Source of the DNA: Pleurodeles waltl
Taxonomy: Eukaryota > Chordata > Amphibia > Caudata > Salamandridae
Length of the DNA stretch: 64,000 nt
NCBI RefSeq assembly: GCF_031143425.1
Contig: NC_090444.1
Location: forward strand, 1,308,649,324 to 1,308,713,323
Reading direction: 5' to 3'
The number at the start of each line of letters is the position of its first letter. Within the stretch, counting starts at the first letter, position 1. Shown in pieces: positions 31,071-43,899 of this stretch. The notes beneath the pieces are model-generated. The model was given only the letters and a program-made list of their open reading frames with translations, had not been told where the DNA came from and did no database searches. The translations under genes and the position numbers were made by a program.

Positions 31071-33455
31071 AGGCTACGAAGTGAGTTAAGCACACAGCAG
31101 CAGGACTTTAAAAAGGTGAGTGAGCCTGAAGGCCTCACTCTAGTGACACAGCTTGTTCACTCTAACTGATTACTACATGGTGTGCTGCCACTACTGCGCT
31201 CCTGCTGCTTAACTCTTGGGTAAAGGCAGGACCCTTCCACCACTATGAGAGTAGCGCCTTGGAGCCCCCTCCTAGTCCAACAAGACCGCAAACTGTGAGA
31301 TAGGCACACACATAATCAATGTTTGCCTATTGCAACAAAAATCAGCACTAAGGACCCAGACAATAGTACAGTTGGGTATTCGGGGCAGGGGTACACATCC
31401 ATTACCATGTAGAAAACTTTTCCATCTGAACTTTAAGTTCCATTCCTCACAGATTTTCCACATCTTCAAACCTGATATTTTCCATCTTGATCCTTTGAGA
31501 CTTCACCTCACATGGGGATTGGAATTGCTGCCTACTCCATCTAATATTGATTGAAGATACACTTACTCCTTCTACTGTTGGTTCATTAATAGTGTGTTGG
31601 CTAAGTAATTTTCAGCACTCTCTTTGCTCTCATCACATAGCATTATCTCCCAAAGCTATAAATGAGCTTCCGTAAGTATACTACTTCCTTTGGAGCAAGT
31701 CCAAACTTTCAATAAGTTAGCAAAGGGTCCCTGGAGAACCCCTTCTCATACATCCTTGTTAAATGTTCAGTGTTGCCTACCCCTTTTCACTGTGCAGACA
31801 CACCTTCATCAGTCCTTTTTCCCCCAAATACAGTGTTTATTGGTGCTTTAAGTACAATTGTATGCAATTCCATAGGGTCTACTATACAACTTGTGGATAC
31901 ATTATTAACCACCACTAGCTAACGTAGTATGTTCAGGTAAGCACAGTACACATGAGTTACAGTTTTGCAGGCTGTGCCACATTATGCACAAGGAATGTTG
32001 CAGTTCTGCCAATTCCACCATGCTCTGGTACTAGCTCTTACCAAGTGCTCCTGTCTTTCCTCCTCCCCAGCAGGAGCAAGCCACCTCCCTCGCACAGTGC
32101 AGTGCAGTGTTTAAATCCACAAACCAGTCCATCACAACTGGGCCTGGACAGAACCAGAGCACAGTAACATTTATAAACAACCGCCACCAAGGGATTGCAG
32201 CATGTAGCTACGGGTAGGTTTGTGCGAGAGGGGCTATTAGGGCGCTCAGCAGTTGTGCTCAGGATTATGGCTTTTAAACACCCAAGTAAGTATTCGTTTC
32301 CAGCAGGGGTCATGGGCTTAGGGGTCCACTCAGTCGGTGGAGGGTGGAAGAGATCCCCGGGCGAGACTAGCTACCTTCTTTGCCCCCTTGTCCTCCACCA
32401 GTACCTCTGTCCACTGCAACTAACTCATCCAGTTCCTCAATGTCTTGCTCTTTCTCGTTGTTTGGATTCTCCCATGCCTCCAGCACCTCACCTCAAAGTC
32501 CCGCTATGAGTTACCTGCACACCCCTCTTGATTCCTCCCTCAGTAGCGACCTTCATCGATCCTTAACAGGAAATAAATGTGTATGGTTTCAGGGTAGACA
32601 CAACCTGCAAGGGGCCTGTGAATGCCTACAAACCTATGAGGTGTTGGTCTACTTTTGCCAGCAGAATCACCTAGGAAGAGTCAAAAATGTGCCCTAACAC
32701 CCAATTTTGCCAATGGAGCATTTCTGCAATGCTGGAAGAACTCTCACATTTGCAAAAGCACTGAGGGGTCGTCAAATCACCCCAGCTCTAGTTTTGTGAA
32801 TCAGAACTTTGAATTTACCCTTGTCTTCTTGCCCTACCTAAGACAAGCTATGGTACACAAAAAGGTTTGTGAAGGCTAGAACTAGGGCTCATGTAAGTCA
32901 CATGTATTTTTCTCTGTCGTACTTTTATAAAGTGCGGACTAGAACTAAATGGATGAGAAAGTACTTTACATAGAAACAGTTTCAATACAAAAGCACTTTA
33001 GGTTTGTTGCAATAAATCTTGCTGAACTTTCAGGTTACAATTGAGCAATGTAGGCAGCATGTGATTATGAATTATTTGGCCAAAAGCAGGTCAAAAACTG
33101 CACTATAATGGAAGGTCTGTATGCTGGTTGACGTACAAACCATCTTAAACCAAAAATCTCACTCTCTTTATGATTAAGGATTGCAGCTTTCATTTTTCTT
33201 TTTTCTGTTGAGTGAATAGATACCCTATGATCAATTCAGTAAATAGTTTCTCCATTTTTGAGAATCGAGGTACAAACCTTCTCTAATACCCAAAGAAAAC
33301 ACTTCATTAAACTGCATTGGTCATAGCTCTGATTAGATGGGATTAACAACTTTTCCTTCTACTAATAACCAGTCAACACTTCAACAAAACTGATATTTTC
33401 CCAAAACAATTTCAGACCTTTTACGTATAGTTTAATATTTTCTGTAATCTGATGT
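30910..33455. other. Unassigned sequence
   Basis: Short ORFs only, with no conserved motif. The first 160 bases continue the CA-rich pattern. The rest is ordinary AT-leaning intergenic or intronic sequence. Confidence 0.35.
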
Positions 33456-33459
33456 GTTC

Positions 33460-33876
33460 TTAGAGAGTCCAACCAAAAACAATGATGCCACAGTGTCTGA
33501 CAGTTTTTTTTCCATCAAGCATTGGAATATGGCTGGGGCTCTTAATATGCCTTATGGAATACAACCAAATTTGGAGTATCCAAGTGGACAAATTAATTTG
33601 TTCTTTTTCTTTATTTCCTGGGCTTATGGATATTTGGTAACAGACACTTTTGAGGTCTATCACGCAAAACCATTTACTTACTATCAAACAATTTAATGTA
33701 TCAGCAACTGTGGGAACTGTGTACTGAACAGGTATGGTTTTGCTGCGCATTCTACAGTAGTCTATATGAACTCTTCCTTCACTGTTCTTCCTGCAACCAC
33801 TAACTGGGAAAGCATAAGGATTTCTGGATTCCTTAATAACTTTAGCTGATGGTAATATGTCATGATGTTTCCTCAC
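33460..33876 (-). pseudogene. Gypsy-like reverse transcriptase fragment
   Basis: Decodes to a typical Ty3/Gypsy RT N-terminal region: VIKESRNPYAFPV, VHIDYCRMRSKTIPVQYTVP, then KWFCVIDLKSVCYQISIS with the first catalytic aspartate in VIDLKS. Downstream, GIIVFGWTL resembles the region after the missing YxDD box. Some alignment positions are lost between these parts. Nonfunctional as it stands. Confidence 0.78.
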
Positions 33877-34979
33877 AATGTCTACATCTGCAAGTGTAAT
33901 GCAGCATATTATTTATCTGAAGCAGGTATTGTCAGACCATCTGATATTATGCTCCATTCCATGTTCCTGTCCAACTCACATATTGATAATATATCAATTC
34001 CTTTTGGCTTTTACGTTTCTCCTTCTGCTCAGATAATGGTGGCTTCTCCAAAGTTCAGCTTCACAAGATCTCTTCTGTGAAACACTGACAACAAGAACTA
34101 TGGTAGCAATCATGTGAAACTCAGTTCCTCCATCCAATGTGATGTTACTATTAGTAACAATTTGTAATAGGAACGTGAATAATTCACCACCTTGATTTCC
34201 TCAGCAACATGAATATCCTTTTCGTGCTTGCATCGTCACTGGCTGTCTTGTAATGTTCACATATAAAGGCTCTTCCTGATTCCATCTGCCTGATAACATT
34301 AGTGACCTCATTGATGGATGTTTATTGACAAATTACTTTCTACAGGGAGAACTCCTCCAGGGTCTCCTCTGAAATCCTTCTCCTTTTTGAGATATGCCTG
34401 TTGACAAAAAAGGTGCACGTACATATTGTGAGTATAGCAGGGTCAGGTCGCGTCTCTGCAAATTTTCACTATTATTTGAAATAAATTTAAATCCACCCCC
34501 AATACACAAGGGTTTTGTATTCCATCAATACCGATCTGTGTGACGAGAAAAAAGTGCGTAGAAGCCTGCTTGCATGGCAGTAACTTCCTATGAAATAGAG
34601 ATATTCACCTAAATACATCCAATGTAGTCACATTAGCATCACCAAATATGTGCAGATACAAACCCTCTAAGGGTTCTAATGGTAAATGTTTAAAAAACTT
34701 CATGGAGTATAGTTCAAAGATGAGATTAACCTGGATCCTACTACCCAATAGTTCATGCAATCTGATGTACACCATGCAATATAAGGACATCCACCTTTGT
34801 ACCATTTAATCCATTTTAAATATGATTATTTTAACAGGATCAAATGTCTTACTTGCTGTTTGTGGAACTTTCTGAGACAAGGCTACTTCTTGCCCAAGTC
34901 TACTGCTCTTTCTCCAAAGGAAGAGAGGGAGCTTGTGTCTTCTTTGTATAAAATGCAGCAATTGTTTAGTAGACAGCAG

Positions 34980-35712
34980 TGATTTTACAGAACTTGGGCA
35001 TGTGTCCACCTTCTCTACATTTATGATAGAAATACCAAGATTTCTTTATCTTTCTTTGCCCTGTTAACTTTTACAACGTAGGTGATTTTCTTGGCCATTG
35101 AACTCTGCAAATCCTCTATTTCTATCTTGGTCATTAAAAAGTTTGTGATCCTCTTTCTCCATCAGGCTTGACTGTACATAGTGACCTTCAGATTTCTGAG
35201 ATGTCATGAGATGTTAAAAGCTTTGTGTTGATTTTTGCCATTTCACTATGTCTGTACAGAGCTGTTTTCACTGAAATTTGGTGATGCCTTGAACTTCAAT
35301 GGACAATAGTCTGAACGAGCCTTTGATCCTTCATGGTCTGAATTTTTAAAATGTTCCTCCTCTATGCACTTATTTTTTATTATTGGCTTCTCTTAGAATT
35401 TGGTCCGCTCTCAAGGAGTCAATGTCATTAGCTTGAAAACCATTTGAGTGAGATAGTTGTAGGGTCGTCTCTAGACTTCTTACATATGTAGACTGTCTCT
35501 TCTTGCGTCAGTTTAACTGTGTGAAAACAAATCAAAACATCTCTTTCTGTTTTACTGCACTCACAGTAACTGTCTAGCAACTTAATTATGTCTGCAGCAA
35601 TCACGGTAAGCTTTGTTGACCTCAGAGATTTCACAATTTTAATGGCACTCCCTGCAGGCTTTCCTTGATGCACTTTCTTTTTCAGCCCCAGATACTCTCC
35701 AGTCTGCTGCAT
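34980..35712 (-). pseudogene. Gypsy-like gag remains with zinc knuckle
   Basis: 35428-35712 encodes GSAIKIVKSLRSTKLTVIAA followed by DIIKLLDSYCE, which fits capsid C-terminal sequence of Gypsy and PNMA-related gag proteins. Near 34985-35040 a frame reads CREGGHMPKFC, a CCHC knuckle whose first Cys lies just outside or is mutated. Several stops separate the two. Confidence 0.65.
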
Positions 35713-35955
35713 TTAAGTAGTAAAGTCATACCAGACCTCAAAATTGTCTTCTCAAGCTGCACAAGGATCTCTCTTGACACAGGATTGAGTGTCCGCTTTT
35801 GTCCACTCTAATTGTTTATCTTCCAAGTCTCATTTAAAGAATTTCTGCAAGTACGCGTATTTCAATTTTAGTTTAGGTATCTATTTTTCTCTAAAACCTA
35901 TTTGCACTTTGGCTATTGGCTGTAAAACGACATTTGTCTGCTCAGTGGAGATTGA

Positions 35956-36122
35956 GGGCCGGATTACGACCTTGGCGGAGGGGATTACTATGTCACAAAT
36001 GTGACGGATATCCCGTCAGTCGTATTATGAGTTCCATAGGATATAATGGAATTTGTAATACGGCAGGCAGGTGTCATGTTTGTGACAGAGTATTCCCCTC
36101 TGCCAAGGTTGTAATCCGGCCC
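35956..36122. mobile_element. Fold-back (long-hairpin) MITE, copy 1
   Basis: 167 bp that fold on themselves: GGGCCGGATTACGACCTTGG at the left pairs with CCAAGGTTGTAATCCGGCCC at the right, and the complementarity continues through most of the element to a centre containing GAGTTCCATAGGATATAATG. A second member is at 45653-45830. No clear target duplication here. Confidence 0.75.
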
Positions 36123-39100
36123 GAGTCTCCTGCCATTGTGCTTGCTTCAGAGCCTGGTGTAATAATATTAAAAGAACTCCTCATGGAACTTGAAGGTTTT
36201 ACAAAAAGATTGATCTAGTGGCTCCCTTGTAAATTGTTCACCTCAAAATCGTTTACATCCTCAAAATGTGTATCCAAAATAGCTTATGCTTTGAGCTCTG
36301 TCTCACCAATGCTTCCAATTACCGCAGTCTGTCTTTCACTCTAGGGTAGGCATGTGGATTAGAAAGCACCTGTGAGTATCCTTATTTAATGTAGCAGTCC
36401 ACTTCTGAGGATCATCTAGATTTCCCCTTTAACATGGTACTGTGGGTATAGCAGGAGAGGGAAGTCTCACTTTCTATGCTAATATGAGTGTAAGTCGAGG
36501 AAGTCTTTCCCACATAGGAAAAACTAAGTTCAGGCCTAGTTTCTACACTTGCACCTGAGTCCAAATAAAATAACAGTGTAATGTTATATTCTAATCTAGC
36601 ACAAGGCTTCATTTACGATATAAAGAAATATGGTTATTTATCCAGGCATTACTGAAATACTTGCATATACAATAACTAGCAAACCTTTATAAAGTTATAT
36701 TATTATATAAATAAATGAAATCTTAAACATGGATAAAACACTTATAGGTATTATTTCAGTTAATCACCCTTACTAAATGACAATAAAAAAATAGCTTCCC
36801 AACCAAAGCTGATCTAAGATGCCAGATGTAGCATTCAATTGCAATAGGCCGCGTAACTAACTGCATAACTACCTAAACAATATCTTAGTCCCTAGTAAAT
36901 AATATAAATTTGGTTTAAGTCTTCGCTCTCCTAATGAAGAAAAAATATATATTCATGATTATCAGGCCTGTATTTTTCCCGAGTAATAAACTTAAGTGTT
37001 AACTGGTTGCAATGCCATTTGACTTTTAGTTAAACTGTAAATATAAAATGCTTTGCCATTCGGTCAAAGAAACAGCACTGCAAAAAACGTTCATTCAGTG
37101 TTTGTTTCAAATATGACCCCTTATGTTAATTTGCACACTTGAAATACATCTTTTCAGATGTTTCTTGTTGTTGTATAAATAAAAAACATTTATAAGCTTA
37201 CATCCTTTTTTTGAATCAGTATTTGGATTTGCAGAGCTCATGAGCTGAGATGACCTGACATTTTTATGGGCTGGCTTGACACTACAGCTGTTGCCTCACC
37301 CGTAGACAGCTATGTGAGCATCTCTAGAGAAGGGTTCTGACTCCGCCCATATGTTGAGTGCCCTGCGTACATATTTTGATTGGCAGAAGTTGTGTGCTTC
37401 TACAAAAAACATGTTTGCCCTCCACACTACTAGTGATCATTTTGTTTATTTATACAGCTGTGGAACCTGAACTTTTAGGAGCACACACATTACACTGCAT
37501 AGTTATGAAGGTGTCACAGATAACTAGATGATTTATGTTTTTCTCTGGCAGCTGCACACAACAGCACACATGGATATCTAGGTCTGGCTTGACAGTGCAA
37601 CTGTCACTTGACCTTTTAACCTACAGTAATATTATTCCACAGTTCTTTGCTTCCTGACAAATACATTCCCATGTTATTTACTTGTAATATTTCACATTAC
37701 CATACAACATTCCTTTAAAACCAGACCTACTGCCATTGCCAATGCTTCTTTGGTTTGGTTACAGCTCTATTGTTCACAGCCGCTTCTACACTAAAACACC
37801 TTATGGTTCATGCCATTTGAGGGACAAATCAACTTCCATTAAGAAAAATGAACACTTTTCAGTTTCTGGGAAGGACAGATCTGCACTCTGAGGATACTAC
37901 TCCAATGCCTCTATACATCTGACTAACTGACTCTCAGACAGACCTCCCAAGCTGCAGTGCCAAAGACAAACAATACAATTGGCCTTCACGGTGCACTTTT
38001 GCAATTTCATCTGCTAACAAGCCTATCAAGCCTAGACTACATTAGATCCTATTGCTAACTCGTTGGAAGATATTAATTGACGCCTGCTTATCTTAAAAAT
38101 GAATGTAGCTGGTGCATTTCAATCAGCAATGACTGAGCTGTCTATAGTAACACAAATATCCTCACATTCATCATGCCTTAAAGGTTCTAAACAATACGTA
38201 GGTCTTTGGGAAAATATAACATTTTAACCATGTTTTTCGAAACATAAACAATGACCGTACTAAGTAGCAAACGTTATGAATGCTGAAAAATGAATTAACG
38301 CCAATCAACTCGCTTCTGAAATATAGGTGCTCTTTCATGAGCGTTAGAGGAGGGAAGAAGATTGTTCTCAAATACAGAATGCTGATGTCAAAGAACATTT
38401 TTCCCTGAACCATCAACTTTTTATAAACAAGGCGCACATTATGTCCTCCACCCGCACCCAAAATAGGTAGCTGGAGAAGCTGTGTTCCTGAAAGACACTG
38501 TTTTTGATTCTCATTGCATAAGCTCAGAAATGGAAGAAGAGAATTAAAGACAGTGGTTGTCTTGCCCTGCCATTCTGTTTCATGTTGCCAGTGGCATCGG
38601 AATTAGCTTAACTTTAAACATATCAGCAGGACCAGTGTGATACACAGGTTGCGGAAATAGATGATCCTCTGAAAAGATTGACATGCAGCAAACTGACGGC
38701 GAGAGCAGTGCTGCATGGTACAGAAGGGAAGTCTTTCTCTCGTCAGTGTCCAATACAGCCCAAATGAATTACAACTCCTGCTTTTATCATAACATTACTT
38801 TTTGCAGTTCACCAATATCCTCTAAGAAGGAGAAAAGGTCTAGTACCAGCTGTCAGCTGCTCAGGGTTTATGAACAAGGCCATCTGGACAGGGAAGGTGG
38901 GAGTAACGGGGGGAGCAGAGGGGGCTTTATGCCCCTGGCCCCATGCCTCTCATGGCACGCTCTCATTCAGCAATATTCGATTGACAGATTTATAATCCAT
39001 GGGATTCTGCAATTCCTGTTTAAACAACTGTCTATTTTCTTCTATATAATTGGAAACTTGTGACGCATCCAGTCGCCACTATAAAGAAAGGACATCAGAA

Positions 39101-42100
39101 TGTGTCAGACTGTAATAAGTTATTGCAGTCGAGTTCTGAGGTCACAATGCCCGCTCCCAGAGCCAGCCGCTGAGGTGATAGATAAGTCAGGTCACAGAGC
39201 AGCTGTTTAAAGCAACGAAAATTAAACGATGCTATTCTTTTTTCTGCTCTATTTTTCTGGCTTAAAGTGACTACTGTAGAAGGAAAAACATGATTTTTTT
39301 GCATTCCTCAGAAAAGTTTAGAAAAGTTAGAATCTTTCTGCAGGTTTCGACACATTCTGAACTACTGCAGCTTTTTTTTTTAAGTGACAAGTATTGAGCT
39401 GTTTCTAATATCTTTTTGCAACACATATCTAACATTTTAATGTGTTAAAGTTTGCCCTAAAGGTTCTATTTTTATCCTTCATGTTTGCAAACAAGCTCTC
39501 GCTTGACACAGCTACGCACCAAGGTTTGAAGTGGTTAGTGGGAAAGGTAATGGTATGAACATGTATTATAAAGTACCCCTTGCTGTACATGATGAGGATA
39601 TTGCAAGTCATCTTGAAGTTCCATAACCTTATTAAGGGAGTCCGCCTTCTGCCTTGTTCCTCTACATGGTTATGGAGCTCCTCTGTGTTTACAATATCCT
39701 TATAATGCATGGCAGGGAGTACTTTATCCCTTAAGTATTTGCAAAACCTTGCCATCTTCAGTAATAACCAGACATATTATGTGACCAGACCACTAGATGT
39801 TGTAAGACGCCATGCGTTTTATTTCCCTGGACTACATTATTTTTTTAATACTTAGAAATAGGTACTAGGGCACTTTACAAAAAATAGAAGCAGCGTCAAC
39901 TGGCCCCTGCAGTACATTTTGGCCCCAGGTCTCACAAGGCCATCTGACAAGCCTCTCTAGGAAGTTTATAACATTTTGATAAGCCAGTACCCCAGATATG
40001 GGCATATATCAACTCCTGATGAGACATGTGTACAGATACCATAAACTGATCAAATGTGCCTTGCATCTTCAAATGCATTTCTTTATGAGGCTGTCTCTGA
40101 ATGGGAATATACAAATGCATGTACCAAAGAGCCACAACACATACCAGGTCTATCTCCAAGGACAAACAGGTGAGATCTGGGTCACAGTGGTCAGCTCAAA
40201 ATTTGCAAGTGTCAGATATTAGGGTTGCCTCATTTTACAGTGTTCTCACCTGTCCTTTTTCCACACCGAAAACACCTGAATGAATAACTAATGTCACTCC
40301 GTGGGATGCTTCCAGTAATTCGTTATGCGATAACACAGATGGCAAGGAGAACAGCATGAGTTCCTAACTGACAGAAACTTTACACTACTCACTGATTCTT
40401 GTGAACCAGTTTTGATTATTGAATAAGCAGAGGTTCATCTACTGTAGTTGAGCAGTCCCTCACTTATGCTGCTAGTGTGGCCATGAATTCAGCGAATCAA
40501 CCTGATTTTGAGATTAACAAATAGAGTGGATGGATCTCACTAGATACAATGAAAATACGTTTTTTGTCTTCAGGGGAAGTATACCCTTCCAAATGTCACA
40601 GAAGGCTTGACCACACAATAGGTACTGGTGAAGCATCATTACACTTTGGAAAGTGGTCAAGTTATAAACGAGCACATCATTACTGTCACCCTGTGCATTC
40701 TGCTCTTGCATGTGACTTAAACACTGTTCTCATCCCTATGCATTAGTTTTGTAACCAGTTTATTAGTTACATCAAATGCTATGTCCATCCGTTCCTGAGC
40801 TACATCTGTACCTATTGCAAGTCTATACATAAGGAGATTACCTGAGTGGGGTTACAGGTAATGTATTAAATCATGAAGTGTGTAACCTGTAGACAAAATG
40901 GCAGCCGCGAAAGAGTTTTTATGGCATTCATCAATTACTTCACAGTGGTGCAGATAAATGCAGTTATAATACAACCATCTGCTGCATTAATACAACTGCA
41001 CAATTTCAAAGACGTATCTCGACTTCTTTTCAAGATAATTATCCTAAACAATTTTGTTTGAGCAGCATGATTTCAGGCACTCAGCCAGGTAGATCTCCTT
41101 CAGGCACTCAGCTAGGTAACTTCTCCTTACCTGGCAGACAGGTTTGCAGCCTAAAAACCTTTCCTGTTTTGTATTACTCTTTATTCAGTGGCATCAGCTG
41201 CATTATTTTGTCCTTTGACGGGTGCAAGATGAACTTGGCTGAAATGAAAAGGGAATAAGAAGCAGCACAAATTGCTAGGACTGGGCACAATGACCCTCCG
41301 AATACTAAATCCAATGAGGTTTTTGGGATATCCCCAACGAGGACTCGTATGGTGAATTTGCGTACATGGACCTTCAGTGTACCTGACTTCCATACTTGTT
41401 GACTGTTCTGAAATAATAAATTGGTGCGGTAGGATGATGAGGTGCATGTTTAGTTGGATAGGTATAGCTAGTGTTTTCAGCTATACGCAATGGAGACAAC
41501 ACCTATATCTTGCAGGAAAATAGCCTCAATTGGCCATAAGGTTGTGATGGGACGTTTTGTGGAATATATGGAGGGTGGTATGCTATATATTAGAAACGTC
41601 ATCCGTGCACTGAGATGCAGAAAGATAAGATGGTCTGGGGATCAGCACTTGGGTTCCTCGATGAGTGTTGCGACTGAAATGTCCTCCTACATGCGAGAAC
41701 ACACTCTCCACTTCAAGTGGACTTACACAAGGTCTGTGACTTCTTTCAATGTTTGTCGCAGATGATGCGTGTAGGACGTGGGTGTATGCCAAACAACTTG
41801 ATCTAAGCCTTTTATCTTTTTGTTCGCTCTTCATCGTCTTGCACCCTTAAATTACTCACAATGAAAGGCCAACTTGAACATCAGCTTCAAAGACTTTATT
41901 TCTGTTTGTGAGAGTATCTTAATAATGAACATCATCTGAGGAAGTTGGGCTCAGAAGTTATATGGGACGAAGACCTCAGATTGAATATGAATGCTCCACT
42001 GAGAGGTATACACTTTTAATCTTAGTGTTGTACCCATTAGACAATAGTTAAAACTTCTCAGCAATAACCTTTTTAGAGCTACCAGTAGCTTACGAGCTAC

Positions 42101-43899
42101 TCGTTGGAGAAGCCTGGCATAAAGAATTTTTAATATCAGCCCGACCCAACCTTCTTTTTTACATCACAAGCCCGACAGATGGCTTGAAGTATAGATACGA
42201 TTTTCCACTTATTTTCACTCACTTACTCCACAGATTGGATTTACCCCGTTAAATCTGCACAATATATCTTCCTTTCCTTCTTATAAATGTTCATTTTTTT
42301 ATAGGAGGTTTTAAGAAGCACATACTTATTATGGCACTCTTTAGCACTTTTAATTCACTTTCGATTTTAAAAGAGCGGAAACTGCATTGCAGAAAGGGAA
42401 TACTTAAAGCATATTCATGAACATGTTCAGTAGAGAGACACTGTGAAAAGAAAAAGCAATTTTTTCACCGCTAGAAAAACAGCAAGAGACAGATGTCTAG
42501 AGCACTTTCAAAAAACTATTTTGTGTAATATCCACAAATTCAAAGATCATCACAAGACAGAGTAGTTCCTTTCAGCCTTTTATGTGATGGAATATGCTTC
42601 ACCTTGCTAAATGGCGAGTACGAGTACTAATTCTCATTACCCAATTTTTTATGCACTACTTTTAGACTTTTGGGTATTATGATCTTCATATGTTTATAAC
42701 TATTGGGTCTTCTTGGAGGAGGTGGGTTGTTTGTAGCGGTATTGATCCATTTTGCTTTTGTTTTCCAAAAGCATTCCACTGGTGATTGCTTTCCATTGTT
42801 TCTTATGGGCCAAGGTGGCGTTCACGGTACCAGATGGTTGCACGCTCAAGGTATTTTAAAGTTGAACCTTTTCTGCCACCTCGCTTTGACAGGCACCTGG
42901 GTCTCCAAGATCCTAAGGGTGGCATTTACCAAGTTCACACAGGTACAGGCAGACCTGGTTTCCCTCGCATGATAAGGGCACTGCACACTTGGATGTTGTA
43001 TTCCGTTGTAATCACACTTATATATACTTCTTCTTATCTCTGAGTAGAAGCTGAAGCACTTTGCAGATGGATAGCAGGATACTCCGAGGGAACGCAATAA
43101 ATGGAGCATTGTGTCTGTCATTGGCCCTATATGGATAGTGGCAATGCCTGAAGGCTTCAAATGTTCCTATATTACCCATTCATGACAAGGCAGCATCATT
43201 ATAAATCATATATGCATAAGTTGAATGTACTTTTTGTTTATATTTAAAATGCCATTTTTCTAATATAGTTTTCCTTTGGGTATTCCAACAGACTGTTTAA
43301 CAGAAATAAGATTTTGTGGGCCCCTCATTTCAACAACCATTATAGAATGCCTTCTGCCTCACTGTAAGGGGTAATATCAGTTAGATAGTTAACAGTTTAT
43401 GAAGCGCACAGCAGGCCCTGAGGGCATCCCGGCAGTCAGCTAACGAGTGCATTTTTAACTGAACGCCTTAATTATTCGGATGGTGGAATCTGTCATGAAA
43501 TTCACTAACTAGGCAGCACTATCGAGTTGGGGTGAAAATGCAACTAGAAAAATGGCTCGCAGGCTTAGATAATGATGATTATATTTCAAGCAGTATATAC
43601 AAAGGGAGATGAACACACTTTTGAAACATGCCTCTTCATGGCCATACGCCAAGGAGACACGAATAACTTGCAGGTTCCTATAACATTTCTCAGATGACAC
43701 AGTTGGCACAAAAGGGTAATGTTCGACATGGCTCTGCTAAGGGAATTTTCCTTAAACTTTTTGCTTTTATCTCCCAGTCTTTGCTGACTCTCTGTGCGTG
43801 ACCTTAATATTCTGAGCACTTCCCCACTGTCTGACAGAGGGAGAGTGAACGCGCTTGTCCTAACTATGGTAGGAAGGGGTGGGTAGGGACATGGTTGAA
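36123..43899. other. Unassigned 7.8-kb stretch
   Basis: AT-rich with many stops in all frames. ORFs up to about 126 codons are seen but none has a recognisable domain. The only structure noted is a short two-unit tandem duplication at 41072-41127. It may be intron or intergenic DNA. Confidence 0.35.
41072..41127. repeat. Two-unit tandem duplication
   Basis: TTCAGGCACTCAGC(C/T)AGGTA occurs at 41072 and again at 41099, each followed by a similar CTTCTCCT-like end. The unit is about 27-28 bp. Confidence 0.7.

Larger units (their letters stand above)
33460..35830 (-). mobile_element. Decayed Ty3/Gypsy-like gag-pol
   Basis: Three pieces in gag-pol order on the minus strand: a gag segment (35428-35712), a CCHC-like zinc knuckle (about 34985-35040), and an RT start (33460-33876). 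Long terminal repeats were not found. The pieces are interrupted by many stops and frameshifts. The RT piece stops before the catalytic aspartate box, so the left part of pol is deleted or too diverged to see. Confidence 0.75.

Noticed and set aside
38683..39063. 126-codon plus-strand ORF as a possible host gene
   Set aside because: No domain and no splice context, and its length is not unusual for 64 kb of sequence in six frames.
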